Notes under the pieces: generated by a model
Seen by the model: the letters and a program-made list of their open reading frames with translations, nothing else
Databases searched by the model: none
What the model was told of the DNA's origin: nothing
In this document: in pieces, positions 16,324 to 27,900 of the stretch
Layout: each line of letters opens with the position of its first letter
Position numbering within the stretch: position 1 is the stretch's first letter
From: Hymenobacter sp.
Lineage (GTDB): Bacteria > Bacteroidota > Bacteroidia > Cytophagales > Hymenobacteraceae
Length of the DNA stretch: 64,000 bases
NCBI GenBank assembly: GCA_028288445.1
Contig: JAQBNT010000138.1
Location: 1 to 64,000 of the forward strand
Direction: 5' to 3'
Program-made: the position numbers and the translations under genes

Positions 16324-17010
16324 TTACCCCAAGCAACAGTTGCTCAGGCCGGCTGATGGTCTGGTATCAATGGCGGAAGCCGGCCGGGCATTGGCAACCA
16401 ATTCCGTGACCCTGCTATCCGGTCCCATTCCCAGCACCAGGTCTTTAAATCGCTGCCAGGGAAACGCAGTGCCAGGGTCTGAGCGCCGCGTTGGGTCCAG
16501 CTTGGCGTGCGATACGATGTGCGTTAGATTGGGGTATTTGGCCCAGCAGTAGCGCACTAGTTGAGCAGTGGCTTCCAGTTGCCAGTCTGAAAAGGCATCT
16601 GCTCTCAGCTGGCTGTTGACGACCTCAATGCCTAGTGACCAGTGGTTGACCTGCGTTTTGTCGCTGTTCACATCCGGGTGATGGCAGGCGTTTCTGACGT
16701 GCCAGGCGGCGCGGGCTTCTGGTACGCAGGCCCACACGGTTTTGCCATGCTGCGGTTCGTCTTCGTCTGGCACCAGCCAGTGGAAGGATGCATCCTCATC
16801 ACGCATCACCGATACCGCGTCCTCGGACGAGGCCCCAGCCGTAGCATGGATTACCACTGCCTTTATGCCAAAAATAGGGTCGTATATGCGGCCTGTCGTG
16901 CAGCGTGGCCAGTATTCCCTGACGCCGGGATACCATACCTCGTTTATGAGCACGTCGTCGGGCCTGCCCGTAGCAGGCAGGTTAAACTGATAGGTGTTGG
17001 GGTTTGCCAT
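16324..17010 (-). CDS. N-acetylmuramoyl-L-alanine amidase (Amidase_2 fold)
   Basis: The 228-residue protein cleaves, by family, the bond between MurNAc and L-alanine in peptidoglycan. Zinc-site elements are VVIHATAG, with the first His, and a second cluster HIVSHAKLDPTRRSDPG, with His and Asp. The core WSLGIEVVN is typical. There is no signal peptide and no cell-wall binding repeat, as in phage or cytoplasmic amidases. It follows the subtilase by about 50 bp and probably ends the 33004-16324 transcription unit. Confidence 0.88.
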   Translation of the reverse strand: MANPNTYQFNLPATGRPDDVLINEVWYPGVREYWPRCTTGRIYDPIFGIKAVVIHATAGASSEDAVSVMRDEDASFHWLVPDEDEPQHGKTVWACVPEARAAWHVRNACHHPDVNSDKTQVNHWSLGIEVVNSQLRADAFSDWQLEATAQLVRYCWAKYPNLTHIVSHAKLDPTRRSDPGTAFPWQRFKDLVLGMGPDSRVTELVANARPASAIDTRPSAGLSNCCLG

Positions 17011-17059
17011 GGCCAGAAAATCGCTGAATTTGTTAGACTGAGTTTGGTTGCAAACGAAG

Positions 17060-18892
17060 CTACTGCGCTACCTTATCCGTGGCTAAGGCCGCCAAAATGC
17101 CCTTGAGTGCCACGGCCGCAGCAGCGGCATCCACGCAGCCGAAGCCGTAGCCCGGCGAATGGCCGTAAGCATCATAGTTGGCTGGACTACCAATTTTTCG
17201 GGCAGTGCTCTCGACGGCCCGCCGTAATTCCTCCGCGGTGATTTTGGGATTGAGCGAAAAAAGCCAGGCACAAACGCCTGCTACCAATGGGCAGGCGCTG
17301 GAAGTGCCGCCAAATTCGTTGGTATAGGCCCCTGGCGAGTACCCGGCCTCACGGACCACTCCGTTGGTGGTATAGCTGCCCTGCACATCGGCGGTGGTAA
17401 TGCGCCACCCGCCCGCGCCACTGGAGGGCGCGCATACGCTAATCTGGGCCCCAAAATTGGAGTAGTCCGAACGCTCATCCCGGCTGGTAGACGCCGCAAT
17501 GGCCATCACCTCCGGGTGGGTAGCGAAGCCATTAATGGTAATCTTGGCGGCATCGTCAATATCCGTATTGTCATTGCCGGCTGCAAAGCACACGATTGTT
17601 CCCAAGCCATTACGCCCCTGACGAGCACAGTTGGTAATGGCGGTGCGTATACGAGTTGAGAGCGTATAGACTTTGGCTGTAGCTTTCCAACTGCAGCTGA
17701 CTACCCACGCGCCCATGGCCGCTACGTAGTTAAACCAGCTTTCTACCTGGGCATCAGACAAAGAGTCTCCCCACCGCACCGGCATCAGCCGGGCTTGCGG
17801 GGCTGCCCCCAGAATTCCGACCCCGTTGGCACTGCCCACCGCCACTCCTGCACAGGCCGTGCCGTGCCAATTACGGGCCACCATGTCGGGCAGGGGGCTT
17901 GCCGTGTTACGGGTGAAGTCCATGGCCGCAACAATTTTGCCATCGCCACTCAAATCCGGGTGTGACAGGTCGAAGCCGTCATCGATAACGGCCACAATTA
18001 CCCCAATGTCACCCAGCGACTGGCTTTGTTCCCAGGCATCAATTACCCGGGCATCGGCCCCTTTCTTAAAGCCGATGGCTGTGCCGTGGTGCAAGCCACT
18101 ATTGCGCAAATGCCATTGGTCTACAAGGCGCTCGTCGGCCGGCAGCTGGAGCCGCAGAATCTTGCTGGGAGTTGCTAAGTCAGGCTCCGCAACCGCTACA
18201 AGAGGACTCTGCTGTAGATTGGCGGCTGCTTTTATGGGGTTGGGAGACGACTTTGTCGTTTGGGCAATGAGCGTACGCTCCCCTCGCGCCTCAATAATGG
18301 TCAGGTTCTGCTCATCGAGCAGCTGCTGGCATTCCTCGGTACTGGTACCGGGCTGGAATTCAATGTAAATCTGGCCAGTTGGCAAAAAGGGAACCCCGTC
18401 GTCAGACGTGTGGAAAACGTGAGTTCCTGCCGCCACATTGCTGTCGTTCCTCAATGTGTCCAGCTTAATTTCCATTCCCTGCTTCGCGTGTTCCACATCA
18501 ACGATAGCAAAGCCTCCCAAAGTCTGCGGAGCTGTGTTAGGCAAGTTATCGGGCCCCAGTGCTGTCTTTAAAGGATTATTTCCCTGCATTTTAATCCCTA
18601 TCAGACTCGGGCTTTTAGTCAGCCGCAGTGGCTGGCCGCCGTAGGTGAGCTCGACACTGTCCAGCTGCTCGCGCTGGGGTACTGCCTGGTTGGCATCAAG
18701 GGGCTGAAGCGCGTCGCTGGCAACAAAAACGTCGAGTTCCTCGGGAGCCTGAACGCGGGAATAGGCAGGGTGTTCCTCCAGCATTGCCACAAGGGTGCCC
18801 GCCGCAAGGCGTCCATCGGGGGGGCTCGCCTGTTGCGGTCCAATGGAATAGTAATCAACGTCACGTACCAAGCGGTGAGTGGGAGTTTTCAT
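17060..18892 (-). CDS. Subtilisin-like serine protease (S8), leaderless
   Basis: The 610 residues carry the subtilase triad: Asp in VIVAVIDDGFDLSHPDL (about residue 302), His in NWHGTACAGVAVG (about 341) and Ser in GGTSSACPLVAG (about 530). Residues 1-60 may be SH3-like. A segment around 170-235, with the fragments FQPGTSTEECQQLL and VAVAEPDL, resembles the pro-domain of fervidolysin-type subtilases. No Sec signal and no T9SS sorting domain are present, unlike the other S8 protein in this window. It lies between the giant gene and the amidase and is probably co-transcribed with them. Confidence 0.9.
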   Translation of the reverse strand: MKTPTHRLVRDVDYYSIGPQQASPPDGRLAAGTLVAMLEEHPAYSRVQAPEELDVFVASDALQPLDANQAVPQREQLDSVELTYGGQPLRLTKSPSLIGIKMQGNNPLKTALGPDNLPNTAPQTLGGFAIVDVEHAKQGMEIKLDTLRNDSNVAAGTHVFHTSDDGVPFLPTGQIYIEFQPGTSTEECQQLLDEQNLTIIEARGERTLIAQTTKSSPNPIKAAANLQQSPLVAVAEPDLATPSKILRLQLPADERLVDQWHLRNSGLHHGTAIGFKKGADARVIDAWEQSQSLGDIGVIVAVIDDGFDLSHPDLSGDGKIVAAMDFTRNTASPLPDMVARNWHGTACAGVAVGSANGVGILGAAPQARLMPVRWGDSLSDAQVESWFNYVAAMGAWVVSCSWKATAKVYTLSTRIRTAITNCARQGRNGLGTIVCFAAGNDNTDIDDAAKITINGFATHPEVMAIAASTSRDERSDYSNFGAQISVCAPSSGAGGWRITTADVQGSYTTNGVVREAGYSPGAYTNEFGGTSSACPLVAGVCAWLFSLNPKITAEELRRAVESTARKIGSPANYDAYGHSPGYGFGCVDAAAAAVALKGILAALATDKVAQ

Positions 18893-18997
18893 GGCTTATG
18901 GTATCAGTAAGGTGAGGTTTAGGAGCGTTTTATCAGGCAGAGTTATCAGGCAATTGGTCGATGACTTGCCGCCAGTCAGCCTGAAATACATGGTCTG

Positions 18998-21900
18998 TTA
19001 AGTTGTTGGGCAGGGGCTATCGCCCTTGCCATACCAGTTGGCCTGGGAGCCGCGGGTGTCCAGATGCACGAAATTTTGACGCCGGTAAGTGCCAATTCCT
19101 CCCTGGAAACGGAAGGTTTCGCCGGTATGGGGGTTGGTGAATAGCGTATTCCGATACTGTCGCAGCGCCGCCGCCCAGCTACAAGGAGAGCCGGCCGCAC
19201 AGGTGAAATCAATGGCCTGAAACCGCTGGTGGAAGGAGTTCGGCTCGCCGCCCACGGCCTGGTTATAGGCCTTTGACCGGTACGTGCTGGTCAACGTGAT
19301 AGAAGCACCAAGCTGCTGCCGGAGCGCATTCAGCACCACCAGGGTGGGCACGATGTTCGGCCACAGCTCTTCGGGCGGAATGGAGTTTTGAACGCCATTG
19401 TGCACCCGGCTCCAGTACGGGGTAAACTCCCGGCCGCGGAAATGCGCCAGCTGCAGACCATCAATGAACTGCTCCAGCCGTTGGTCTTGTGAGCTGGCCA
19501 GGGGCAAAGCGAGCGGGCCTGTCAGGTTTTGGTTATTGTCCGTCAGCTCTGCCTGGTCGTGCAGGTCATCGGGCAATGGGGTCTGGGCCAGGAGCAGCTG
19601 CTGAATGGTATCCAGCCGGCCCACGACGTCCTGCAAAAGGTCGGGGGGGAGGGCTGGGGTGCTGGCCTGTGCCGTTAGTGCCGCTGGTTTTGCGGTCGGC
19701 TCGAACGTAAAGGCACTTAGCGGCAGCACCACGTAGGGCAGATGCAGCAACAGCGGGCCAGCGTTCAGGCTTAGCGTAATGTCCAGGCCAAGAGCACCCT
19801 CGCCGACGGGCCGAAACTCCTGCGCCCAGCCACTCAATTCGTTGCTAAGTTCGGCAAGGGCCGTGCTCATCGCCGGCTCGGAGCCTGCAATGCTTTCTTT
19901 CAGAAAAATACCCCGGCGGGTGGCCTGCAGCCAATCGGTCTGGTGAGGCAGCTTATACAGAAAATAACACTCGCAGGAGGCCACCACCGGGGCCGCCGCG
20001 AGCGGGCCGGCGGTTTCCAGCAGGGCCGCAAAGGTTTCGTGGAGCAGCGCGTAGCAGCCAGGCTTGCGGGACGCACCAGCCTGCGCGTATACCAGAGGGG
20101 CCGCATGCTCTACGAAAGGCCGCAGGGGCCGGGCGCTCCGAAACTCCTCGGTGGTGTAGATATATTCCTTCGCGATTTTCTTGCCCTGCAGCAGGCTCTC
20201 GTTACGGGTCAGGTAAATCCCCGTTTCAGCGTCTGTTACGTCAAGCAAATCGAGTGGTGGGGTCAATAAAGCCACGCGCCGTAGTGCGGTTAGCGCCACG
20301 GCGGGCTGCCCGGCGTCCAGCCCGAAAAGCCATTCGCCCGCCTCGGTGCGCAGGTAGGAATACGACGTTCGTTTTTCTATCGATTTGGTCGCATCCTGGG
20401 GGTCCGGCGCGGCATACACCAGCTCCACGCTGTCTTTGCGGGTGGTGTCGGCCATGCCGCTGAGCACGGCCGCATCGCCGGCCGGTTGGATGTACAGGCC
20501 CGTGACACTTCCGTTCTTGGTAACCAGCCGGTAGGCCAGGTGCACCGTTTGCCGGTAGCCAGCCAGGCCTTGCGATGCCCCGGCAGCAGGCTCGGGTACC
20601 GTTGGGGCCGTTTCAAGGGCCCGTAAGTAACGTGCAAACTGCACTGCCAGCGCCTGGGTCAGGGCATCGGGCGGGCTTTGCAGGCGCGGTTCCAGGGCGG
20701 TCCACACTTCAGCAGCGGCAGCAATGCACTCGGCCTCGTTCCACGCCTCGGCCTGCTGCAGGGCGAAGGTGGCCTGGGCACCGAAGTACAGGGCCACGTA
20801 CCCTTTGTCCTGCCCAATCGAGGGGCCAATCAGCTCCAGTTGATAGCGCCAGCGCCGGGTGCTCTGCAGCAGCTGCGGCCAGGTGCCCCCGGCCAATGCG
20901 GCTTCCGGGAGGCAGGCGTGTCTGCTCACGGCGGGCAGGGCCGGGTACTGCCGCTGCACTATTTGCACCTTATCGGCCCGCAGATCGAGCCGGGCACCTG
21001 CGGGGTCGGCCAGGTGCAGCTTTATCCAGCGCGAATACTCGTAGGCTCCCGGTGCGTCGACTTTCTGAATGCTGTGTTCGAGATACGTCGGAACGAGCGT
21101 TTGCTGAAAGCTGATGAGCGGGTCGCTGCCCGGCGCAAAATCGTTGCGGGTGTAGTTCACTTTTAGCAACAGCTCCGGCGCGGGAGCGTCGTGCGCGAGT
21201 TCCACCTTTAGCGGAGCGATGCTGACATCGGTGGCATCAGCGGGCGGCGCGACCGGCTGCTGCTGCACTTCCAGCTGCAGGCGGCAGGGCTGGCTGGGCA
21301 TGCGGGCCGGCCCCTGCAGGCGGTAGCTCAGCACCATATCCTGCAGGTAGGCGTGTTCGCTTTTGCGTAGCATCTGCTGCCTTAGGCCCTCCTGGGCCTC
21401 CGGCAGCTTGGCAGCGGGTGCGCCTTCGTACAAACTGGCCAGCCGCTTTGTGGGGTACCAGCGGGCCACCGCCTGCTTGGCGGCGAGCAGCTCGTCGAGG
21501 GCAGTGGGGCCGGGGCCGGCCGGCAGCGGGGCCGCCAGGCCGGGCAGCTGCTGGTGTTCCAGCAGCCGGTCAAGGCCCAGCAGGACGCGCCGAAATAGCA
21601 CGTCCAGGTCCAGGCTGGCCCGCGTAGCCGGTAGGCTGGAGCCGCTGTCCGCGGGCAGGTCAACCTTTTGGGTCATCGAAAACAGGCGGTTCAGCACGGG
21701 GCGCGGCGCATACACCGTGTAGTCGGGGGCAGTGGGTTTCACGGTCAGCCGCAGGTCGGTCCAGCTGCGTGGTATCAGCCAATATCGCTGCTGCCCGGCA
21801 TTGTCGAGTCCCGTGCCCAAGCGCAGGGTTTTGCCCCCCAGCCGCTGCTCCACGGCTTCCGCAAAGGCGTGTTCGGGCTTGCTCGCCTCTTTGGCAGAGA

Positions 21901-24900
21901 CAGTAGCTCCCGCGTAGCCCGGCAAAACCTCCGTGAGTAGCTGCTGCACGGCATCAGCACCCACTATGCTTGGGGTAAGCGCCAGCTGGTCAGGGTGCAG
22001 CTCTGCTGGGACCAGCTTTTTGGCGCGCTCGGTTTGAATGGTCACCGCCAGGTAAGCCGGGTTTAGCAAGCCGGACAGCGCGGTGCTACCCAGGGGCAGG
22101 GTTAGGGCCTGCCGCGCCAGCAATAGTCCCCAAGGGCTCACCAGCGTCAGCTTAACGTCCACGTACTCCGCCTTTGGCTGACCATATGTTTGGTACATCT
22201 TCTTGGCATCCAGTACGAAAACTCCCTGCTCAAGATGGTATGTCCCCGGCGCAGCATCCTTGCCGTCTACCTGAAGCTTAGGGCTGTTCGACAGATAAGC
22301 CAGCCGCTCGTCGGCGGCCCGGAAGCCGACCAGAATGGTCCCCGTGCCGGCGGCGGTCAGGCGCAGGGCCACGGGAGCCAGCGTGAGTTGGGCGAAATGT
22401 CCGTCGCGGATGTCCTCTAACGCCTGGATGGCACCTTGCAGATACGTCGTCAGCAGCGGGGCGGCCGGTAGCTCGGTGCGGGTTTCGGCCAGGGGCAGGC
22501 CATCACTCGTTCGAAGCTCTACGCGGGCTATAGCCGTCAGGCCAGGTCCTTGCTGCTGCTCCAGGGCTTGCTGATACGTCGAGAGGATATTGGCCACGGC
22601 CTTTTGGCCAGTGGGGTTCGCCGGCCACATCTCGGGCTGCAGGCCCTGGCTGAGCGTCAGCGCCACGCGGTTGTCGGCCGGAATGGTATAGGCCGGCACC
22701 GTGCCGGGCCAGCTGTTGGGCCCCAGTAGCAGGTCCACGTACTGCAACGTTTCCGGCGGCCCCTCAAAACCCAGGCCGGCCAGCGGGTTGCCGTACACGT
22801 CGCGCCAGCCAAACGCCAGCCGAAATACGTCGCCCACCCGCTCATACCGGTTGCCGTTGGGCGTGGGTACCCGAATGCCCTGCTCGTAATGCCAGGTGTC
22901 CTCGTCTTCATGCTTCGTGGCCGGCGAAACTGGCAGTGTATTGTGCCCGGCAATGGCCTGAAAGTCCGGCTGGCCGGCCGCCTGGCTTTGCAGGGTAAAA
23001 TCGAGGAGGCTGTAGAGATTTTCCAGTGTTTGCCGGGCAATCTTCATTTTGTCCGGCTCGCTGTCGGGCAATTCCACTACGGCCGGACGCTGCACCGCAA
23101 AGGCCACGACCGCCGGCGGCCGAACCGGGATGTACTGCTGCCAGTCGGCTGTTTTCCAGTAGTATTCCATCCCATCGGGCAGCTCCTGAGCGGGGTGCAG
23201 GTGGGTGTGGTACGGTTGCAGGGCCCCCGGCTTATCGGCAGGGCTGCCCGCCGTCGGCTCGCTTTGTACAAACAGCGCGATGCTCAGGCGCCCGGCGGCC
23301 GTGGCCGGCAAACCGGGCAGTTGCAGAAAAATCCCCTCCTGGTTGATAATGCCGGAAGCAGACAGGATTTCGAGAAAGGCACGGGGTTCGCTGGCGGCGG
23401 CGAAGTACTTTTCAGGAGCCTCGTCGGTCGTATTGAGCAGCCGCTGCCCGTTATCCTCAATTGGCGGCGCGCTCTCGGTGCTGAGGTTAACTTTAAACAG
23501 CTGGATGCCGGCGGTGCTCCCGGTATAGAGCTTGTACTCGGCGTGAAGCTCATCGGCCGCCGCGTAGTGCAGGCTTATCTCCCGGAGGGTGGCCGGGGCC
23601 TGCAACAAGTCCAGCAGCGGCAAAAGGCGCTCGGCCGTGAAGCCGCGCAGGGCGTAAAAGTCGCCCGCGTCCGCCGCCCCAGGACCAGGGCTCGCGGCGG
23701 GCGCTACCGTAAATTCGAGCAGCGTACCGGGCCGGTAGCCCACCTGTACCTCCGATTTTACCTGCTGGTCGTGGTGGCGGAACAGCTGGAAAACCGGGGC
23801 CGGAATGCGGGGCTGGCCCGGCTGTAGGCGCTGGCGCAGGCGGCTCCTGACGGCCGCGCTCACCGGAATAAACCCTTGCTTGTGGTTGGGGGCCGCCCGC
23901 AACAATACCGCCAGCGTTAGCCCGCTGGTGTAGTCCTGATGCGCCCACCGAAGCAGCGGCCCCACGCTGCTGTGCAGGGGCTCCGTCAGCTGTACCTGGC
24001 TCAGCTCAGGCGAATAGTCGGGCTGAACTTCCAGTTGCCGGCTTCCGCCGTAATAAAGGGCCACCTCGGGCGGCGTGGCCCCCACCGGGAACTGCTGCTT
24101 TAAGTAGCGGAAAATGGGCTCCCGCAACCGGAAGTTGGCATCGACCGGCAGCTGCAAGCCGTGGCGCACAAAGCGGTTGATGCGGGCATTCAGGTCGTTA
24201 TACGCCTTCACCTGCTCCGCCGCAGGCAGGCTGCTAAATCGCTGCACCGCCGGCGGGCCATCGGGGGAGTGCGCGTGCTGATAGGCCATCTCAACCCGTG
24301 CCAGATGGGTGTCCACCACGCTTTTAAACAGCATTTCCAAATAGTCCTCCAGCATGAGCTGCGCCAGCGCCACGGGCGGGGCCACCGCCAGGGCATCCAC
24401 GGCCGCCGAAGCCTCCCGATGCACGAAAAGCTGCTCGAAATACTGCTGTAGCGCCTGCTTGTAGCCAGCGCTTACCTGCACGCGGGAGTAATCAATTTCG
24501 CCGCCATCCTGGCTGAACAGGCCCGATTTCAGCACCACGCCGGGCAGCATCGGGAAGAACGAGGCCACGTAGCCCACGCCCGCCTGCACCTCGTCTTGCC
24601 GAAGCTCTGCAAGCCCGGCAAACTGATAGGTAAAGAGCGTTTCGGCGGCGGTACCCAGGAAAATCTGGGCATAGTCTTGCTCCGCAATTGTTTTCTCGTA
24701 CTCCCGCAGGTTGTCGTAAGTTATTGCTCCGGCTGGGCCGGGCACCTGCGCCGCGGCGGCCTGCCAGATGCGGTCTTCCAGATAGCCAACCAAGGCCGCA
24801 AAGCTCAGCGGGTACTGGCGGCCGTCGGCGTTGTTGACGACACTTTTCTCGGCCAGGCTCAGCATGGGCAATGCCTGCAAGGTGCCGTCCGCCTGCGTGT

Positions 24901-27900
24901 ACTCAAAGTAAAAGAACAGCTCCAGCAACGGCTTTTGCTGAGCGGCAACCAGCGTTTGTAGGCGCTGGGGAGCGGCGGGAGCAGCCAGGGCTTGGCCGGC
25001 CGGCACGCAGGGAGTGGTAGTTCCCAGCTGCCAGTCGAAGCGCAGGGTGGTTGAAAAGCTGAGGCTAATCGATATTTGAAAGCGTTTGCCAAATATCTTA
25101 AAGCTGCCAATGACCAGCCTTATTTTGACATGCACACCCGCCTCGATGAAAAGCAGGGTGGCCTGGTTGGTCTGCAGCCGAAAGCCCGTCGACACTTCCA
25201 CCAGAATGTGTATTGAGGCCTTGATGATGCCGAAATCAACGTAGCCATACACCTCGGCGATAATGCCCACCACGCCCGACAAATACAGCTCGTGCGGCTT
25301 GAGCACCGACTGGCCGGGCGCAAAGTTGGCCGCCCCTTCCAGCACGCCAAACACGCTCACCGAGAGCCCGGCTTTGAGCATACCCCGGTTGAACTGCCGG
25401 CCCAGCCCCACCCGCAGCGCAAAGCCCACGGCCACGGCCGGGTAGCTCTGCTCGCAAAACGTGTTGGGCACGCCCCCACGGGTCATGGCAAAGTAGAACC
25501 CGCCCCAGCCAATGAAGGGCCCCGCCTGTACCACGAAGGAGCGCGAGTAGTCCAGGCCCCGCGGAAAGCCGACATCTACCCGAAACCCGCCGTTGGTATA
25601 GATGGCCACAAACAGGCTGGGCACCGTGATGGCTACCGCGCCAAAGTCCCAGTTGCGCAGGCTGTCGGGCAGGGTCAGGTCCGTAGACCATTCCCCCACG
25701 CCCGGCCCCAGCTTTTTGTACATGATGTCTACACTCAGGTTGCCCATGGTGGGCAGGTGCAGAAACAAGCCGTACAGCTCAGGGTCGTAAAGGGCCAGTG
25801 ATACGTCGAGCACCGAAAAAACGCCCTTTAGCCGCAGGGCAAACAGCCAGTCCAGCTTTTCGTTGTACTGCTGCAGGATTGCGGCCGTGACTGTAGCTGG
25901 CATGCCTTCGGGTGGCATGGCTGTATCAGGCTTCAAGGACCCCAGCAATTTCTCCATCGCGCCCACGGCCGCATCGGTTGTTGCCAGCTTGGTAAGCTGG
26001 CTGCTTTCTAAAAACCGCTGGCCCGCGCCGATAAAAATGTCCTCCTTTTCTTCCGCGTTGCTCTTGGTATAGCCAATTAGCCACGCCGTTTTGGGGGTTC
26101 GGGAGCCGGTCTTTTTCGGCCGGAAAATCAACGCACCAATTCGGCTGTCGGTCGATTTGGGGTACGACTGGCCCAGCAGGTCTACCCGAACGTCGGGGGA
26201 GTGAAAGAAGAGCTGGCCCGCCTCAAATCTGAGCGTAAGCTCGCGCAACGTAATGCGGATAAAGCTCTCAATGCCAATCTGCAAGTCCTTGCCCTCAAAA
26301 TCGGGGAACCGAATGCCGTAGGCCATCTGGTAAGTCCCTTGCCCAGGCTGCCAACCCAGGAAAACAGCGGCTTTGAGGTCTTTTAGTCCAGCGGCCAGCC
26401 CACCCAGTACGCCCAGGTTGAGCTCGAACGAAAAACCGAACTGGAAGTCAACGTTGGGCAGGTCCCCAATGCCAAAGCACTGGAAGCCCAGGCTGCCAAC
26501 GGAAAGCGGAATCGTGCTGAAATGAAACTGCTTGAATTTGAGCGGAAAAGCGCTGAGCAGGCTGTTGGCGGTGTCCCGCAGCCTGGCGCTGTCAAAATTG
26601 AATGACAGCTGCGGCATATCCAGCTTGATATTCGCCAAGCCATCTTTAAACCAGCACAGGGCCAGATTGCTAAAGTCAATTTCCTGAATTGACAACAGGT
26701 CGATGGGCAGGTCGGGCAGGTTGCCGCTGTTGAAGTAGAGCTTGCCATCGATGGTAAACTGAAACTGCTGCTTATCACCGCTTTTGCTGCCCGTATATTC
26801 TATGCGGTTCAGCTGGATTTTTTGCAGGAGCGAGGTAGCCGGAAAATCCAGCTGATAGCTGGTGTCGGCGGCAAACACATACCGCTCCCCGTCCGGCCCG
26901 TTGCTGTAGGTGCCGCGCAGTACAATCAGCTGCTCCGGGTCGGCTAAGGCTTCGGCAAACAGGTGTTTGATTTTCAGCTTAATCGTGCAGCGAAAATCGA
27001 CAATCTCCGCGTTGCGGAATAGGATAAACAGCTCGCTAACCTGATAATCCGCTAACTGCTCGGGGGGCGACGGCTCAAAATCATCCGGGTTCTCGTAGGA
27101 AATAAGCGCCGTGAAGGAAGGCTTGCGCACTTCCAGCTGGCGGATATCACTCAGGACTTGGCTGCCCTCAAACGCGAGGCAGGTCAGCGACACGGGTACG
27201 CCCCGCATCAGCTCCTTGATAACGGAGGGAAGCTGCACCGGTGTATCCATCACCAGCATGCCCCGCCAGTGGGGCGCGTTGAGAATATCGTGCAGCAGCT
27301 CCTTCACGGCCGGTTTCTGCTGCACCCTGGCCAGGTAGTCATCCACTCCCTCTTTAAGCTCTTTGACCCCCGTCCGGTAAGAGGCGTAATTGCTCCACAA
27401 TCCCGTTTGCTCAAGGAGCTGGTTCAGGGGCTGGTCGTGGTATTTTTGGAGGAAGTAGCCGGCTTCCGCCACTTTGTCGAACCAGTCGAAAACGTATTCC
27501 TCGTCCAGAATGCGGATTCGCAGCTTGGTTTGCAGCTCCCGGCCCAGGGAGTGCCGCTTGGCGCTCGTCACGAGCATGAGCTGGTCGCGCAGCAGGGACT
27601 TGATGTAGTCTTCATCGGGCTCGCGGATGAAAACAAACTGCTCTATCTCTTTGCGCAACTGCAACAGCGGTTGCCCAGCATGCAGGGTGTGGCCCTCTAC
27701 GCTAGCTGAAAACAGTAGAAAATAGTAGTGTTCCCGACCTTCTAGCTCGGCATACACAATTACAAATCCTTGGGGCGTGACGCGGAAATAGCAAAGCGGG
27801 TCGGGGTCGGCCGCCACCAGGGCCGTTACCCTGAGTGCGGCCGGCTGCGTGGCGATAAACGCGTGGCGGGCCGGCGACACCATTAGCTCTTCGAGCTTTG